Shown here: in pieces, positions 7,959-16,776 of the stretch | Numbering within the stretch: the stretch's first letter is position 1 | Layout: each line of letters starts with the position of its first letter | NCBI GenBank assembly: GCA_965217265.1 | Contig: CBDCHP010000002.1 | Location: 89,947-153,946, forward strand | Length of the DNA stretch: 64,000 nucleotides | Source: JAGRGG01 sp965217265 | GTDB lineage: Bacteria; Pseudomonadota; Alphaproteobacteria; Geminicoccales; Geminicoccaceae | Reading direction: 5' to 3' | Made by a program: the position numbers and the translations under genes | Notes under the pieces: model-generated | Told to the model about the DNA's origin: nothing | Database searches by the model: none | Seen by the model: the letters and a program-made list of their open reading frames with translations, nothing else

Positions 7959-9833
7959 ATGCTGCCGACGCTCGTCGAGAAGCAACCGCTCGATCCGTCC
8001 TTGATCAACGGGGTCGACATTCGCGCCACGACCGCCGCGAGCGACACGACGGCAACGCTCGAATACACAGGGGGCATCGCCGGGTTCGACGACGTGGTGG
8101 GCTACTTCGTGCGCGGCGCCGACGGCGCGATCGGGCGGGCTGAGGTTGCCTTCGCCTCGACGAAGGGGCTTGCTGCCGGGAGCGAGGCCGACCTCGGCCT
8201 GATCAACGCCGGCGACAGCGTCGAACTGTTCGTCATCAAGGACGGCGCCAACCTCGACATCGACTTCGCTACGGGCTCGATCCGCTACCTCGGCAACGTC
8301 CTGGTCCACGAGGACCTTAGCGGCGCGATCAGCGTCGTCGACCCGTTTCGCGTCCTCAACGCCGATGCCACGCTCAACCGCTTCGGCACCGAGCAGGCGA
8401 TCTCGGCCCCCGACGACGACGGCTCGCTCCTGGTCTCGTTCGAGGACAAGTCGGCCCTGGAGGGCTCGTTCGACGGCGACTACAACGACGTGGGACTCGA
8501 CCTGACCTTCGCCGACGGCGGCCCGGTCGTGCCGCCCGATCCGGGCGGGGCGGTCGTCGAGGAGGGGTCGGCGGGCGACGACGTCGTCTGGGTCGACGGG
8601 AGCGCCGACGTCGTCAACGGGCTCGGCGGCGACGACCTGTACCGCATCATCCGCGGCGACGTCGTCACGATCCTCGACACCGAGGGCAACGACACGATCG
8701 ACGGCGGCAACGACGCCGACGGGGCGCTCATCGACCTGCGCGCGGGTGCCATCAGCCTGATCAACGGCGTCAGCGTCATCATCGGCGGGGCGGGCTCGGT
8801 CGGGCTGCAGGCGATCGACGTGGTGCTGGCGCAGGATCTGACCGGCTCGTTCGCGGACGACGTGCCGACCATTCAGCGCACGATCCCGGATCTCCTCGCC
8901 CGCGTCGAGGCGGTGCAGCCCGACAATCTGTTCGCCGTCACTTCGTTCAGAGATTTCGGCGACGTCTTCGTCTTCAACATCGACCAGCCGCTCACCGACC
9001 GGCTCGGCCGCATCCAGGAGGTCGTCGACGATTTCAGCGCCAACGGGGGTGCAGACTTCGAGGAGGCGCAGCTCGTCGCCCTGGAGCAGATCGCGCTGCG
9101 CCCGAACGAGATCGGCTTTCGCGACGGGGCGCAGAAGTTCGTCGTGCTCGCCACCGACGCCACGCCGCACGAGGCGGGCGATTTCCCGGCCCTGCCGCCA
9201 AACGACCTCGACGGCCGGATCGAGGACGAGGACTACCCCTCGCTCGACCAGATCCGCGACTTGCTGGCCGACGCCGGCATCGACCCGATCTTCCTCGCCA
9301 CCGACGGGGTGGCGGGCGACTACCGCGACATCGTCGACACCTGGGGCTTCGGCTCGGTCGTGGAATTGAACGTCAACAGCTCCAACATCGTCAACGCCCT
9401 CCTGCGCGGCCTCGAAGGTGCAGCACCCGAGACGATCGAGAACGCGAGCGGGGGCCCCGGCGACGACACGCTGATCGGCAACGCGCTCGACAACGGCTTC
9501 AACGGCCGCGGCGGCGACGACACGATCACCGGCCTGGAGGGCGACGACCTGCTGCGCGGCGGCGAGGGCGCGGACACCTTCGTCTTCACCGAGAACGGCG
9601 GCACCGACGTGCTGCTCGACTTCGACGCGGCCGAGGGGGACGCGCTCGACACCCGCGCGCTCAACGAGACGTACGGCAGCGAGAGCGTCTTCGTGTCCGA
9701 TCGCGAGGATCTGAACGGCGACGGGCGCCGCGACGACCTGCGCTTGCTGCTCGACACGGACGGCGACGGCGTCGACGACCGGACGGTGGCAATCCTCATC
9801 CGCCCCGGCGGGATCGACGACCTGCTGGGCTGA
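7959..9833 (+). CDS. Secreted VWA-domain protein with DUF4114 and RTX-type repeats
   Basis: A 624-residue acidic protein without a Sec signal. Residues about 30-190 resemble DUF4114 (ending SFEDKSALEGSFDGDYNDV). A von Willebrand/integrin-like A domain spans about 285-485 with a MIDAS-like metal site in DLTGS. Glycine/aspartate-rich nonapeptides follow (GGPGDDTLIGN, GRGGDDTITG, GGEGADTF at about 497-544). The last 80 residues could be a type I secretion signal. This build fits a calcium-binding surface or matrix protein exported by a T1SS, possibly an adhesin. No exporter genes are adjacent. A GGGAGAAA ribosome site supports the ATG. Confidence 0.8.
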   Translation: MLPTLVEKQPLDPSLINGVDIRATTAASDTTATLEYTGGIAGFDDVVGYFVRGADGAIGRAEVAFASTKGLAAGSEADLGLINAGDSVELFVIKDGANLDIDFATGSIRYLGNVLVHEDLSGAISVVDPFRVLNADATLNRFGTEQAISAPDDDGSLLVSFEDKSALEGSFDGDYNDVGLDLTFADGGPVVPPDPGGAVVEEGSAGDDVVWVDGSADVVNGLGGDDLYRIIRGDVVTILDTEGNDTIDGGNDADGALIDLRAGAISLINGVSVIIGGAGSVGLQAIDVVLAQDLTGSFADDVPTIQRTIPDLLARVEAVQPDNLFAVTSFRDFGDVFVFNIDQPLTDRLGRIQEVVDDFSANGGADFEEAQLVALEQIALRPNEIGFRDGAQKFVVLATDATPHEAGDFPALPPNDLDGRIEDEDYPSLDQIRDLLADAGIDPIFLATDGVAGDYRDIVDTWGFGSVVELNVNSSNIVNALLRGLEGAAPETIENASGGPGDDTLIGNALDNGFNGRGGDDTITGLEGDDLLRGGEGADTFVFTENGGTDVLLDFDAAEGDALDTRALNETYGSESVFVSDREDLNGDGRRDDLRLLLDTDGDGVDDRTVAILIRPGGIDDLLG

Positions 9834-9899
9834 TCGCGCCGGGGCAACGTCGTGGTTTCCGGGGTGTTTCCGCCGCTGCTCGTGGTCGAGTGCGGTGGT

Positions 9900-10199
9900 T
9901 CAAGCGGCGCCCGCCCGAGGCGGTCGAAGGCACGGCGGCGCCGCGGGAATGGCCGGTCGATCCGGATCGCGGCAAGCGGCTCGGGCAAATCGATAGAAGA
10001 CGCCGTTCTTCGAGGCGTTGATCGCTATCTGGTAGCGGTGGATCAGCAGGTACCTGCAAAACTCGTCGATGTCGTTGCGGCGCACGCCACCGTCGCTTCC
10101 CTCCCAACTATAGTCGTCGTCTCCGCTTCGCCCGGGAAACTCGACCGTGCATGCCCAGGCGTGAACCTCGTCCGGTACCTCGAAGGTGATCGTTTTCAT
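9900..10199 (-). CDS. Small hypothetical protein
   Basis: A 99-residue reading frame with a clear ribosome site (CGGAGAAACTAC) before its ATG. The N-terminal 65 residues (MKTITFEVPDEVHAW...) look like a folded acidic domain, whereas the C-terminal 30 residues are Pro/Arg/Ala-rich and could be noise or a shifted frame. I do not recognise a family. It converges on the VWA-protein gene. Confidence 0.45.
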   Translation of the reverse strand: MKTITFEVPDEVHAWACTVEFPGRSGDDDYSWEGSDGGVRRNDIDEFCRYLLIHRYQIAINASKNGVFYRFARAACRDPDRPAIPAAPPCLRPPRAGAA

Positions 10200-10523
10200 G
10201 TAGTTTCTCCGAAGTTGCGGAGGGCTTACGGTGTCGCGGTTCTTCGGCTAGAGCCCCGAGGGCTGCGAGGTCTCTGGCGGCGGAACCCTGGCACCGGCTT
10301 TCACGGCGCGTCTGTGCGTTTTTACACGTAAAGGGTTTGCAAAGGCGGCGAGATCGAAGGTGTCGATCGCCACCACGACGCCGTTCGACGCTTCTTGCGC
10401 CACGGCCCGATCCGCGAAAGCGCGACGCGGCCGAAGGGGTGCTGCCGCCTTGACGGGGGGATCGTGTCGGCCGATCGTGGCCCCGGCGAAGCGCACCACG
10501 TAAGAACGACGAGCGAGGCGACG
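10200..10523. other. Intergenic stretch without a supported gene
   Basis: About 320 bp between a minus-strand hypothetical gene and a plus-strand lipoprotein gene, so it should hold divergent promoters. A short minus-strand frame (10248-10499) has no ribosome site or recognisable motif and I did not accept it. I see no repeat here. Confidence 0.5.
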
Positions 10524-10976
10524 ATGACGCGAAGCGCGGCCCTCAAGCTCTCCACCCTGGCCGCGGGCCTCGCGCTCGCGGCCTGCACCGCCCCCGACCC
10601 GTCAGGCCTCCAGCCGCAACCGACGGTCCAGGGCCTGACCTGTCCCGGGGGTGCCAGCGCCATGGCCCAGGTGGATCTCCTGTTCGGCACCGGCCGTCGG
10701 GACCAGCCGCCGGTGAGTGCGAACGAGTGGGCGGACTTTCTCGACGGCCAAGTGACGCCGCGCTTTCCCGACGGGCTCACCGTCCTGCGCGGCTACGGCC
10801 AGTGGCGCGGCGGCGACGGGCGGATCGGCAAAGAGGACTCGATCGTCCTCCTCATCTGGTACGAGCCCTCGGCGAAGGCCGAATCCAACATCGAGGCGAT
10901 CCGCACCGCCTACAAGGCGCGCTTCGATCAGGAGAGCGTGATGCGCGTCGACGGCGCCTCGTGCGTGTCGTTCTGA
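10524..10976 (+). CDS. DUF3574 family lipoprotein
   Basis: A 150-residue protein with a lipoprotein signal (LAAGLALAAC, lipid-accepting Cys near 21). The mature domain carries the DUF3574 hallmarks: DLLFGTGR, NEWADFLDGQVTPRFPDGLTVL and GYGQWR. The function of DUF3574 is not known. The start is the ATG at 10524, after a GAGCGAGGCG stretch; the frame is open further upstream, but the lipobox fixes this start. Confidence 0.82.
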   Translation: MTRSAALKLSTLAAGLALAACTAPDPSGLQPQPTVQGLTCPGGASAMAQVDLLFGTGRRDQPPVSANEWADFLDGQVTPRFPDGLTVLRGYGQWRGGDGRIGKEDSIVLLIWYEPSAKAESNIEAIRTAYKARFDQESVMRVDGASCVSF

Positions 10977-11018
10977 TCCGAGCCAAGGGCCGGACGCCCC
11001 CCGCCCCGCGTCGCGGCC

Positions 11019-12014
11019 TCAGGCGTTGCCGATCAACATGCCGATGGCGAAGACGATGGCGCCGCCGAGTGCCACCTGGAACATGGCGCGCGGCCAGGGG
11101 GTCTCCATCCAGCGGTGCTGGATCCAGGTGATGACCCACAGTTCGACGAAGACGACCGCGATGGCGACGGTGGTCGCGGTCCAGAACGAGGGGATGAGGT
11201 AGGGCAGGGCGTGGCCGAGGCCGCCGAGGGCCGTCATCACGCCCGCCGACAGCCCCCGCTTGATCGGCGAGCCGCGGCCCGAGATGACGCCGTCGTCGGA
11301 GGCGACCTCGGTGAAGCCCATCGAGACGCCGGCGCCCAGCGAGGCGGCGAGCCCGACGAGGAAGGTCTGCCAGGTGTCGTGCGTGGCGAACGCGGCGGCG
11401 AAGATGGGCGCCAGCGTCGAGACCGAGCCGTCCATCAGCCCGGCGAGGCCGGGTTGGACGTAGGTGAGGATGAACTGGCGCCGGGCGCCCGCGTCCTCGG
11501 CCTCGACCGCCTCCTTCGTCAGGTGCTCCTCGCCCAGTTGCCGCGCCAGCGAGCCGTGCCCCGCCTCGGCGAGCGCGAGGTCGCCGAGCAGCCTGCGCGT
11601 GTCGGCGTCCTCGGCACGCGCCGCGGCGGCGAGGTAGAAGCGGTGCGCTTGGCCCTCCATCGCCTCGGCCTCGCCGCGCACCTTGTCGAGCGGCAGGGAG
11701 CGGGCGAGCCAGTCGGGGCGGCGGCGGTAGAAGCCGCGCACGTTCTCGCGCCGGATCAAGGGGATGCGCGCGCCGAAGCGGGATTTGTGCAGGTCGATCA
11801 GCCGGCGGCGGTGTTCGTCCTCCTCGGCCGCCATCGCCTCGAACACCTTGGCCGAGGCGGGATAGTCGTCGCGGATCGCGTCGGCGTAGCCGAGGTAGAT
11901 GCGCGCGTCGTCCTCCTCGGCCGAGATCGCGAGCGCCAGCACCTCCTGCTCGCTGAGGTCCTCGAACGCGCGGCGGTCGTTGCCGAAGGCGAGGCGGGGG
12001 ATGGAGAACGTCAA
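11019..12014 (-). CDS. mbfA: Erythrin-VIT1 iron exporter MbfA
   Basis: A 331-residue fusion. Residues about 10-150 form a ferritin-like erythrin domain rich in Glu/His (EEDDARIYLGYAD, AAEEDEHRRRLIDLH). Residues about 170-330 form a VIT1/CCC1-type membrane domain (GLMDGSVSTLAP, GLAASLGAGVSMGFTE). MbfA proteins of alphaproteobacteria export iron and protect against iron and peroxide stress, often under Irr/Fur control. The cytochrome b561 gene ends 16 bp upstream, so the two probably form an operon. I chose the TTG at 12014 because a GAGGGCGGG site precedes it and because an earlier start would run into the upstream gene. Confidence 0.88.
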   Translation of the reverse strand: MTFSIPRLAFGNDRRAFEDLSEQEVLALAISAEEDDARIYLGYADAIRDDYPASAKVFEAMAAEEDEHRRRLIDLHKSRFGARIPLIRRENVRGFYRRRPDWLARSLPLDKVRGEAEAMEGQAHRFYLAAAARAEDADTRRLLGDLALAEAGHGSLARQLGEEHLTKEAVEAEDAGARRQFILTYVQPGLAGLMDGSVSTLAPIFAAAFATHDTWQTFLVGLAASLGAGVSMGFTEVASDDGVISGRGSPIKRGLSAGVMTALGGLGHALPYLIPSFWTATTVAIAVVFVELWVITWIQHRWMETPWPRAMFQVALGGAIVFAIGMLIGNA

Positions 12015-12030
12015 GCGTCCGCGCCCGCCC

Positions 12031-12579
12031 TCAAGCGGCCCGCCGTCCCTGGCCCGGCATGATGCGCTTGAGCACGTCGGTCTTGAACCAGAACTGGTTG
12101 GCAAGCGCGCCGGCAATGTGGAGCGCGGCGAGGACCATCAGCGCCGTCCAGGCCCAGCCGTGCAGGGTGGCGAGCGTCTCGCTGCCGGTGAACCAAGCGA
12201 GCCCCCCCGCGAGCGGCATCGACAACAAGAGGGCGTAGAGCCCGATCCAGGTGGCCCGCGCGAGGTTGACCGCCCAGTTCGGCTCAGCAGCGGGGTGGGG
12301 CGGGCGGCCGTGGGCGAAGCGGTCCCAGAGGCGGACGGCGATCGCGACGAAGATCACCGCACCCGTCATCATGTGGAGGTAGCCGAGCCGCGCGGTGAGG
12401 CCGCCGACGGGCCCGCCCTCGGTGCTGGCGTCGAACAGTGCCGCCATGTTGTCGCCGAGGAAGAACTGGACGATCAACAGGCCGACGATCAGCCAGTGCA
12501 GCCAGATGTTGAGGCTGGTCCAGCGGCCGGCGGCGGCCGACGGCGCTTCGTTTAAGACGCGTGCGGACGGGTTCGGCAT
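12031..12579 (-). CDS. Cytochrome b561-family membrane protein
   Basis: A 182-residue four-helix membrane protein with histidines in expected places: LNIWLHWLIV, LGYLHMMTG, LATLHGWAW and VLAALHIAGA. This is the CybB-type b561 family, a dihaem quinol oxidase/electron-transfer protein of the inner membrane. I used the ATG at 12579 because TTGGAAG stands 8 bp before it. It is directly upstream of mbfA, so a role in electron supply linked to iron homeostasis is possible, but that is inference. Confidence 0.88.
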   Translation of the reverse strand: MPNPSARVLNEAPSAAAGRWTSLNIWLHWLIVGLLIVQFFLGDNMAALFDASTEGGPVGGLTARLGYLHMMTGAVIFVAIAVRLWDRFAHGRPPHPAAEPNWAVNLARATWIGLYALLLSMPLAGGLAWFTGSETLATLHGWAWTALMVLAALHIAGALANQFWFKTDVLKRIMPGQGRRAA

Positions 12580-12766
12580 GGGCGTTCTTCCAACGCTTAC
12601 AGGGCCTTCGATGTTTAGCATCATTCAACGTTTGGAATTGAAGCCGGTTTCCTTGCCCCGTGGCGCCGGTGCGATCGCCGCCCGGCCGCCGCGGATGACG
12701 ATCCAAGGTTGATCGGCTAGAAGGTGGGAGCGCCCCGCCCAATCACGAACGACGAGGGAGAACGTC

Positions 12767-14005
12767 ATGCCGCTGTACCCCCGCCGGGTTCTGCCCGGTC
12801 TGCTGCTGCTCGGCCTCGGTGCCGGCGGGGCAGTCGCCGCCGAGCCCGCCGAGGTGCTCAAGCTGGCCGAGGCCGAGCGCCCGGCCGTGCTCGAAATGAT
12901 GGAAGAGATGGTCAACATCGACACCGGCACGGGCAACGCCGAGGGGCTGGCCGAGGTCGAGGCCATCCTCGTCGAGAAGCTGGAAGGCTTGGGTGCGAAG
13001 GTCTCGCGCGAGCCCGCCGCCGGCGAGGTCGCGGGCAACAACATCATCGGCCGGCTCGAAGGCACCGGCGACACGAAAATCATGATGATGGTCCACTACG
13101 ACACGGTGTTCGAGCCGGGCGAGGCGAAGGCGCGGCCGTTTCGCACCGAGGGGGGCCGCGCCTACGGCCCCGGCGTCGCCGACGCCAAGGGCGGGGCGGC
13201 GATCATCCTGGGCGCAATCAAGGTGTTGAACGAACTCGATTTCGACGGCTACGGCGCGATCACCGTCCTGTTCAATCCGGACGAGGAGAAGGGCTCGCTC
13301 GGCTCGCGCGACCTGATCGGCGAACTGGCCGCGGGACAGGACCACGTCTTGTCCTACGAGCCGCCCGACACGGACGCGGTCACGATCGCGACCAACGGCA
13401 TCAACTACGTCTTCCTCGACGTCGAGGGCCGGGCCTCGCACGCGGGCTCGGCGCCCGATGAGGGCCGCAACGCGGTCTACGAACTGGCGCACCAGTTGCT
13501 CAACCTGCGCGAGCTGGGCGACGAAGCCAAGAAGACGACGGTCAACTGGACCATCGTCGAGGGCGGCTCTCGGCGCAACATCATCCCGGCCGAGGCCAGC
13601 GCCGAGGGCGACATGCGCTACGCCGAGGCGGGCGAGACCGAGCGCGTGATCGAGGCCGCGAACGGGATCGTTGAGGGGCGGATGATCCCCGACACGAAGG
13701 TGACGTTTCGCCTCGACCGCGGGCGCCCGCCGCTCGCCTCCAACGACGCGACCAGGGCTCTCGCCGCCCAGGCGCAGGAGGTCTACGCCGCGACCGGGCG
13801 CGATCTCGGCACCGTCTCGATGAAGTTCGGCACGGACGCCGGCTACGCCTACGCGCCGGACGGCAAGGGCCCTGCCGTCCTGGAGACGCTCGGCATCGTC
13901 GGCGCCAAGATCCACACGCCGGACGAGTACGCCGACTTGGACAGCATCGTCCCCCGGCTCTACTTGAGCGCCGGGCTGATCATGCGGCTGGCGGAGGGCA
14001 AGTAG
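12767..14005 (+). CDS. M20-family metallopeptidase, carboxypeptidase G2-like, secreted
   Basis: A 412-residue protein with a Sec signal (RRVLPGLLLLGLGAGGAVA, cleavage near AAA-EP). Zinc-site motifs of M20 peptidases are visible: MVHYDTVFEPG (His/Asp), GVADAKGG (bridging Asp), FNPDEEKGS (catalytic Glu pair) and a C-terminal HTPDEYAD. It is closest in pattern to glutamate carboxypeptidases, which trim C-terminal glutamate from folates or peptides in the periplasm. A GGGAGAA ribosome site precedes the ATG. Confidence 0.9.
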   Translation: MPLYPRRVLPGLLLLGLGAGGAVAAEPAEVLKLAEAERPAVLEMMEEMVNIDTGTGNAEGLAEVEAILVEKLEGLGAKVSREPAAGEVAGNNIIGRLEGTGDTKIMMMVHYDTVFEPGEAKARPFRTEGGRAYGPGVADAKGGAAIILGAIKVLNELDFDGYGAITVLFNPDEEKGSLGSRDLIGELAAGQDHVLSYEPPDTDAVTIATNGINYVFLDVEGRASHAGSAPDEGRNAVYELAHQLLNLRELGDEAKKTTVNWTIVEGGSRRNIIPAEASAEGDMRYAEAGETERVIEAANGIVEGRMIPDTKVTFRLDRGRPPLASNDATRALAAQAQEVYAATGRDLGTVSMKFGTDAGYAYAPDGKGPAVLETLGIVGAKIHTPDEYADLDSIVPRLYLSAGLIMRLAEGK

Positions 14006-14023
14006 CCAAGGGCGCCGTTCTCG

Positions 14024-14200
14024 CTACGCCGGATGGCCGCGGCGCTCGGCCGCCTCGCGGGCGATGTCGGGGATGTTCGAGCGGCTGAGGCCCAAGTCGG
14101 CGTTCAACTCGCGCTCCGAGTAGGTGTCGAGTTCGGCGCAAGCTTCGCGGTACGCGCGGCGCCGGACCAGGGCGAGCCTGATCTGCTTGAGGAAGGTCAT
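14024..14200 (-). CDS. DUF1127 small protein
   Basis: A 58-residue basic protein ending ELNADLGLSRSNIPDIAREAAERR, the DUF1127 signature (arginine-rich helix plus LxDIGLxRxxIP). Short DUF1127 proteins in Rhizobiales and Rhodobacterales influence phosphate, carbon and RNA metabolism, and some bind the sRNA CcaF1. It is the last of a run of five small minus-strand genes, which contain duplicated units. Confidence 0.8.
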   Translation of the reverse strand: MTFLKQIRLALVRRRAYREACAELDTYSERELNADLGLSRSNIPDIAREAAERRGHPA

Positions 14201-14283
14201 GGTGGCGATCTCTAAAAGGGGTGGATGCCGAACGGGGCCGCGGCGCGGCGTGCCGCCGCGCTTCACGGCCCTGCCCGTCGGCT

Positions 14284-14511
14284 TCAGCGCGACGTCGAGT
14301 GGGCGACGGGCGACTTGCGCCCGGTCTGCGTCAGGGCGCGGCAGAGCCGAGCGACGCCGCGGCCTGCCGCGAGCAGGAGGTCGCCCAAGGCGCCGGAGCG
14401 CAGCCGCTGCCCGTCCGAGACGCCCGCCCGCACCATGCGGGCGAGGTCGTCGTGCGAGACGTCGTCGGCCCACCTGATCGCGTGGGCCTTGGGGTTGTTG
14501 TCGGTGGTCAT
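14284..14511 (-). CDS. Small hypothetical protein, duplicated family (copy 1)
   Basis: A 75-residue protein starting MTTDNNPKAHAIRWADDVSH. It shares a pattern with the protein at 15119-15319: Asp near 16-20, ARxVRAGVxxG, a hydrophobic segment and GRxVARLxRxLTxTGR. Each copy follows a DUF1127 gene on the minus strand, which supports reality of both. No known domain is recognised. Confidence 0.6.
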   Translation of the reverse strand: MTTDNNPKAHAIRWADDVSHDDLARMVRAGVSDGQRLRSGALGDLLLAAGRGVARLCRALTQTGRKSPVAHSTSR

Positions 14512-14560
14512 GGTACTGGTCCAAACATGGGATAGGGGTAGACGGCGGCGACGCGGCGCC

Positions 14561-14616
14561 TCAGACGGCGCGCCAGCCGAGCGCGTTGCCGGCGAGGTAG
14601 CCGGCAGACTGCCCGG
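14561..14616. repeat. Direct repeat unit shared by the two extended DUF1127 genes
   Basis: This 56-bp stretch is repeated without a mismatch at 15364-15419. It encodes the last residues of both proteins and part of the preceding tail. The identity is higher than in the rest of the genes, which points to recent duplication or gene conversion. Confidence 0.85.
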
Positions 14617-14842
14617 TCCCCGCGATGGGGGTGCGGCCGTCGGCTGTGCTGGCGCGGTCGTAGGCGTAGACGTCGAACCGCCGGGTCTGGGCGGCGCGGC
14701 GGGCGACTTCGGGAACATCGCCGCGGCGAAGGCCGATGTCGGCCAGTTCGCGCCCGTCGAGCCGCAGGAGTTCGCGCACGGTGGCGCGCTCGCGGCGCCC
14801 GACGGCGAGCGCTTGTTTGAGGCGAAAGAGGAGCAGGTCCAT
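14561..14842 (-). CDS. DUF1127-type protein with C-terminal extension (copy 1)
   Basis: A 93-residue protein. Residues 1-55 are DUF1127-like (RELADIGLRRGDVPEVARRAA) and a roughly 35-residue tail ends QSAGYLAGNALGWRAV. Its paralogue at 15364-15636 has the same tail. GGAG lies 8 bp before the ATG. The final 56 bp are identical in the two copies. Confidence 0.75.
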   Translation of the reverse strand: MDLLLFRLKQALAVGRRERATVRELLRLDGRELADIGLRRGDVPEVARRAAQTRRFDVYAYDRASTADGRTPIAGTGQSAGYLAGNALGWRAV

Positions 14843-15118
14843 GGCTCCGATCTCCGGATGACCGGCGCCTTTTGGGGGGCGTCCCCGCAGAGGTGCCGGA
14901 GGGTGGTCACACCCTCCCCGATCGGATGGGCCTCTCGCGAGCCCGTCGTGACCTAAGATGCGATAGGCGTGCAGTTCCCGCCAGACACTATTTTGCAACG
15001 CAGCATTGTCGGACGAGATGGGTGATGCTTGGGCAGGCACTGATGAATTTCTAAGCAGACGCATTCGCTGCGCCCGATCGAGGCGGGGGCGGCAGGCGGC
15101 GGTAAGGCCGAACGTCGG

Positions 15119-15319
15119 CTACGACGCGGCCGGACGTCCGACCCCCGTCGGGGTGAGGACGCGGCCGAGCCGGGCGACGTTGCGGCCGGCGGTGCGAAAG
15201 AAGCGGCCGAAGGCATCATAGCGCCTGCACTCGCCCTCCCTCACGCCCGCCCGCACCCTGCGGGCGAAGTCTTCGTTCGAGATGTCGGGCCACGCAATCG
15301 CGCGGGTATGGGTGGTCAT
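15119..15319 (-). CDS. Small hypothetical protein, duplicated family (copy 2)
   Basis: A 66-residue paralogue of the 14284-14511 product with the shared pattern DFARRVRAGVREG and GRNVARLGRVLTPTG. It lies 44 bp after the upstream DUF1127-type gene, the same arrangement as copy 1. Function unknown. Confidence 0.6.
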   Translation of the reverse strand: MTTHTRAIAWPDISNEDFARRVRAGVREGECRRYDAFGRFFRTAGRNVARLGRVLTPTGVGRPAAS

Positions 15320-15363
15320 GGTGCAGGTCCAGTGCGTGAAGTGATCGAGAAAGGCGCGGTGCC

Positions 15364-15636
15364 TCAGACGGCGCGCCAGCCGAGCGCGTTGCCGGCGAGG
15401 TAGCCGGCAGACTGCCCGGCGCTCGCGGACGGGCTGCCGTCAAAGGTGCCGACGCGGTCGTGGGCGTCGAACCGCCGGGACTGGGCGGCGCGGCGTGCCA
15501 CGTCGGGGATGTCGCCGCGGCACAGGCCGATGTCGGCCAGTTCGCGATCGTCGAGCAGCATGAGTTCGCGCGCGGTGGCGCGCTCGCGGCGCCCGACGGC
15601 GAGCGCGTGCTTGAGGCGAAAGAGCAGCAGGTCCAT
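15364..15636 (-). CDS. DUF1127-type protein with C-terminal extension (copy 2)
   Basis: A 90-residue paralogue of the 14561-14842 product: MDLLLFRLKHALAVG at the start, RELADIGLCRGDIPDVARRAA in the DUF1127 part, and the same QSAGYLAGNALGWRAV tail. It is the first gene of the minus-strand run, so the run's main promoter probably lies at 15640-15850. Roles are inferred from the family only. Confidence 0.75.
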   Translation of the reverse strand: MDLLLFRLKHALAVGRRERATARELMLLDDRELADIGLCRGDIPDVARRAAQSRRFDAHDRVGTFDGSPSASAGQSAGYLAGNALGWRAV

Positions 15637-16029
15637 TGCGTCTCATCTTCGAATGACCGGCGCCCTTGGGATCGGTTGTTCCCGCGGGGTGCCGGAGGGT
15701 GGTCGACGTTGGGGCGAACCTTCTGGGCAAGCCCGCACGACAGCAATGTACGATAGCCGCGTAGTGCACGCCACGCGCGATTTTGCATTGCAGCATTGTT
15801 GCAGAAGATGGATGGAGATTAACCGATAATTAGGCGATTCTTGGGCGAGTGTGGTTGTTGCGGCGCAGTAAATTACCGATGCTTGGGGCGTATGTTTTGG
15901 ATCTTTTTCTCACGCTATGCGCGAGGCGGCGCGCTGGTGAGGGATGGGGCGGGGGATCTGGTTCGAAGGATGCAGCTCCCTTCTTCGAACGCTGTCTAAA
16001 CCCATCAACCGACGCGGTAAGATTTTCGT
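15637..16029. other. Intergenic region between DUF1127 run and TA module
   Basis: About 390 bp without a supported gene. The left part repeats wording seen upstream of the first DUF1127 unit (GTGCCGGAGGGTGGTC and a TTGCATTGCAGCATTG-like stretch), so upstream sequence was duplicated with the genes. It should hold the promoters for the DUF1127 run and for the TA pair. Confidence 0.5.
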
Positions 16030-16206
16030 ATGAGCGAGACCAAGGCCCCGTCCGAAACGCCAGAAGAGCACCTGAAGCCCGGCTCGTCCGACGACCTGGA
16101 CTACTTGATCCGGAAAGAGGCCAAGATCGAGCTTGCGCCGAAAAACCGTCCCGAAAAGCGCATTCCGCAAGAAGAGATTTGGAAAAAATTCGGCCTTGTA
16201 CGTTAA
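16030..16206 (+). CDS. Putative antitoxin of a ParE/RelE-type module
   Basis: A 58-residue acidic/basic protein (MSETKAPSETPEEHLKPGSS...EEIWKKFGLVR). Its 3' end overlaps the downstream toxin frame by 11 nt, the usual arrangement of antitoxin and toxin. I do not recognise a specific antitoxin family; the call rests on position and size. Confidence 0.55.
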   Translation: MSETKAPSETPEEHLKPGSSDDLDYLIRKEAKIELAPKNRPEKRIPQEEIWKKFGLVR

Positions 16207-16474
16207 CTTCACGCCGGAGGCCGCGGCCGATCTCGATGCGATCCACGACTATATCTCCCAACACGACGTTGCGGCGGCCGATCGTACCCTCGTTCGCATC
16301 CTGCAAGCCGTGGCGGTTCTTGAGAATTTTCCCTTGCTCGGGCGGATCGGTCGGGTAAACGAGACGCGCGAGTTTTCGATTGCCGGCCTGCCGTACTACG
16401 CGGTTCATCGCTTGGCGGACGAGATTTAGATCGACGTTATCGCCGTCATGCGCGGCCGCCGGAAATATCTGTAA
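16196..16474 (+). pseudogene. ParE/RelE-family toxin with a premature TAG
   Basis: From a TTG start the frame gives a ParE-like toxin: YVNFTPEAAADLDAIHDYIS, then LENFPLLGRIG, then REFSIAGLPYYAVHRLADEI. An in-frame TAG (16427-16429) follows. Beyond it the same frame continues with IDVIAVMRGRRKYL and a TAA at 16472-16474, the expected last strand and tail of the toxin. CAG to TAG is the simplest explanation. Without the last strand, which carries active-site residues in this family, the toxin is probably dead. Confidence 0.75.
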
Positions 16475-16706
16475 GGATGTGGCCGGTCCCGTGGCTGTCG
16501 CCGAAGCGGACATTGGCGGTGCGCATCGACAGCCCGCTCAGGTAGAAGGGCACCGCCGTCACCTTGATCCGCAGCGGCGGCGGCGTGTCGGTGAAGTTCA
16601 GCTTGCACCCCTTGCAGCGGTGGCGCTGCTCGCCGCTCCCGCACCGCTTGCACCTCAGCCCCGTCGTCCCGCGCCGCCGGCCCTGCCAACGCCGACGGAT
16701 GTAGCC
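16446..16706 (-). pseudogene. Transposase N-terminal fragment (zinc-ribbon type)
   Basis: The frame just after a TAG reads IGYIRRRWQGRRRGTTGLRC, KRCGSGEQRHRCKGCKLNF, then KVTAVPFYLSGLSMRT. A CxxC...CxxC ribbon followed by a Y/FYLSGLSMR helix is typical of the N-terminus of IS1/InsA-like and related transposases. It has no start codon and runs into unrelated sequence after SMRTAN, so it is a remnant. Confidence 0.55.
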
Positions 16707-16776
16707 GATCTACCCAGGCTCAAAACCCCGAAAACATTTTGGCGACGGCCTTCGTCAAACCAAAACCTGCACCGGC

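Noticed and set aside
10248..10499. An 83-residue minus-strand frame
   Set aside because: No ribosome site, no motif, overlaps the promoter region of the lipoprotein gene.
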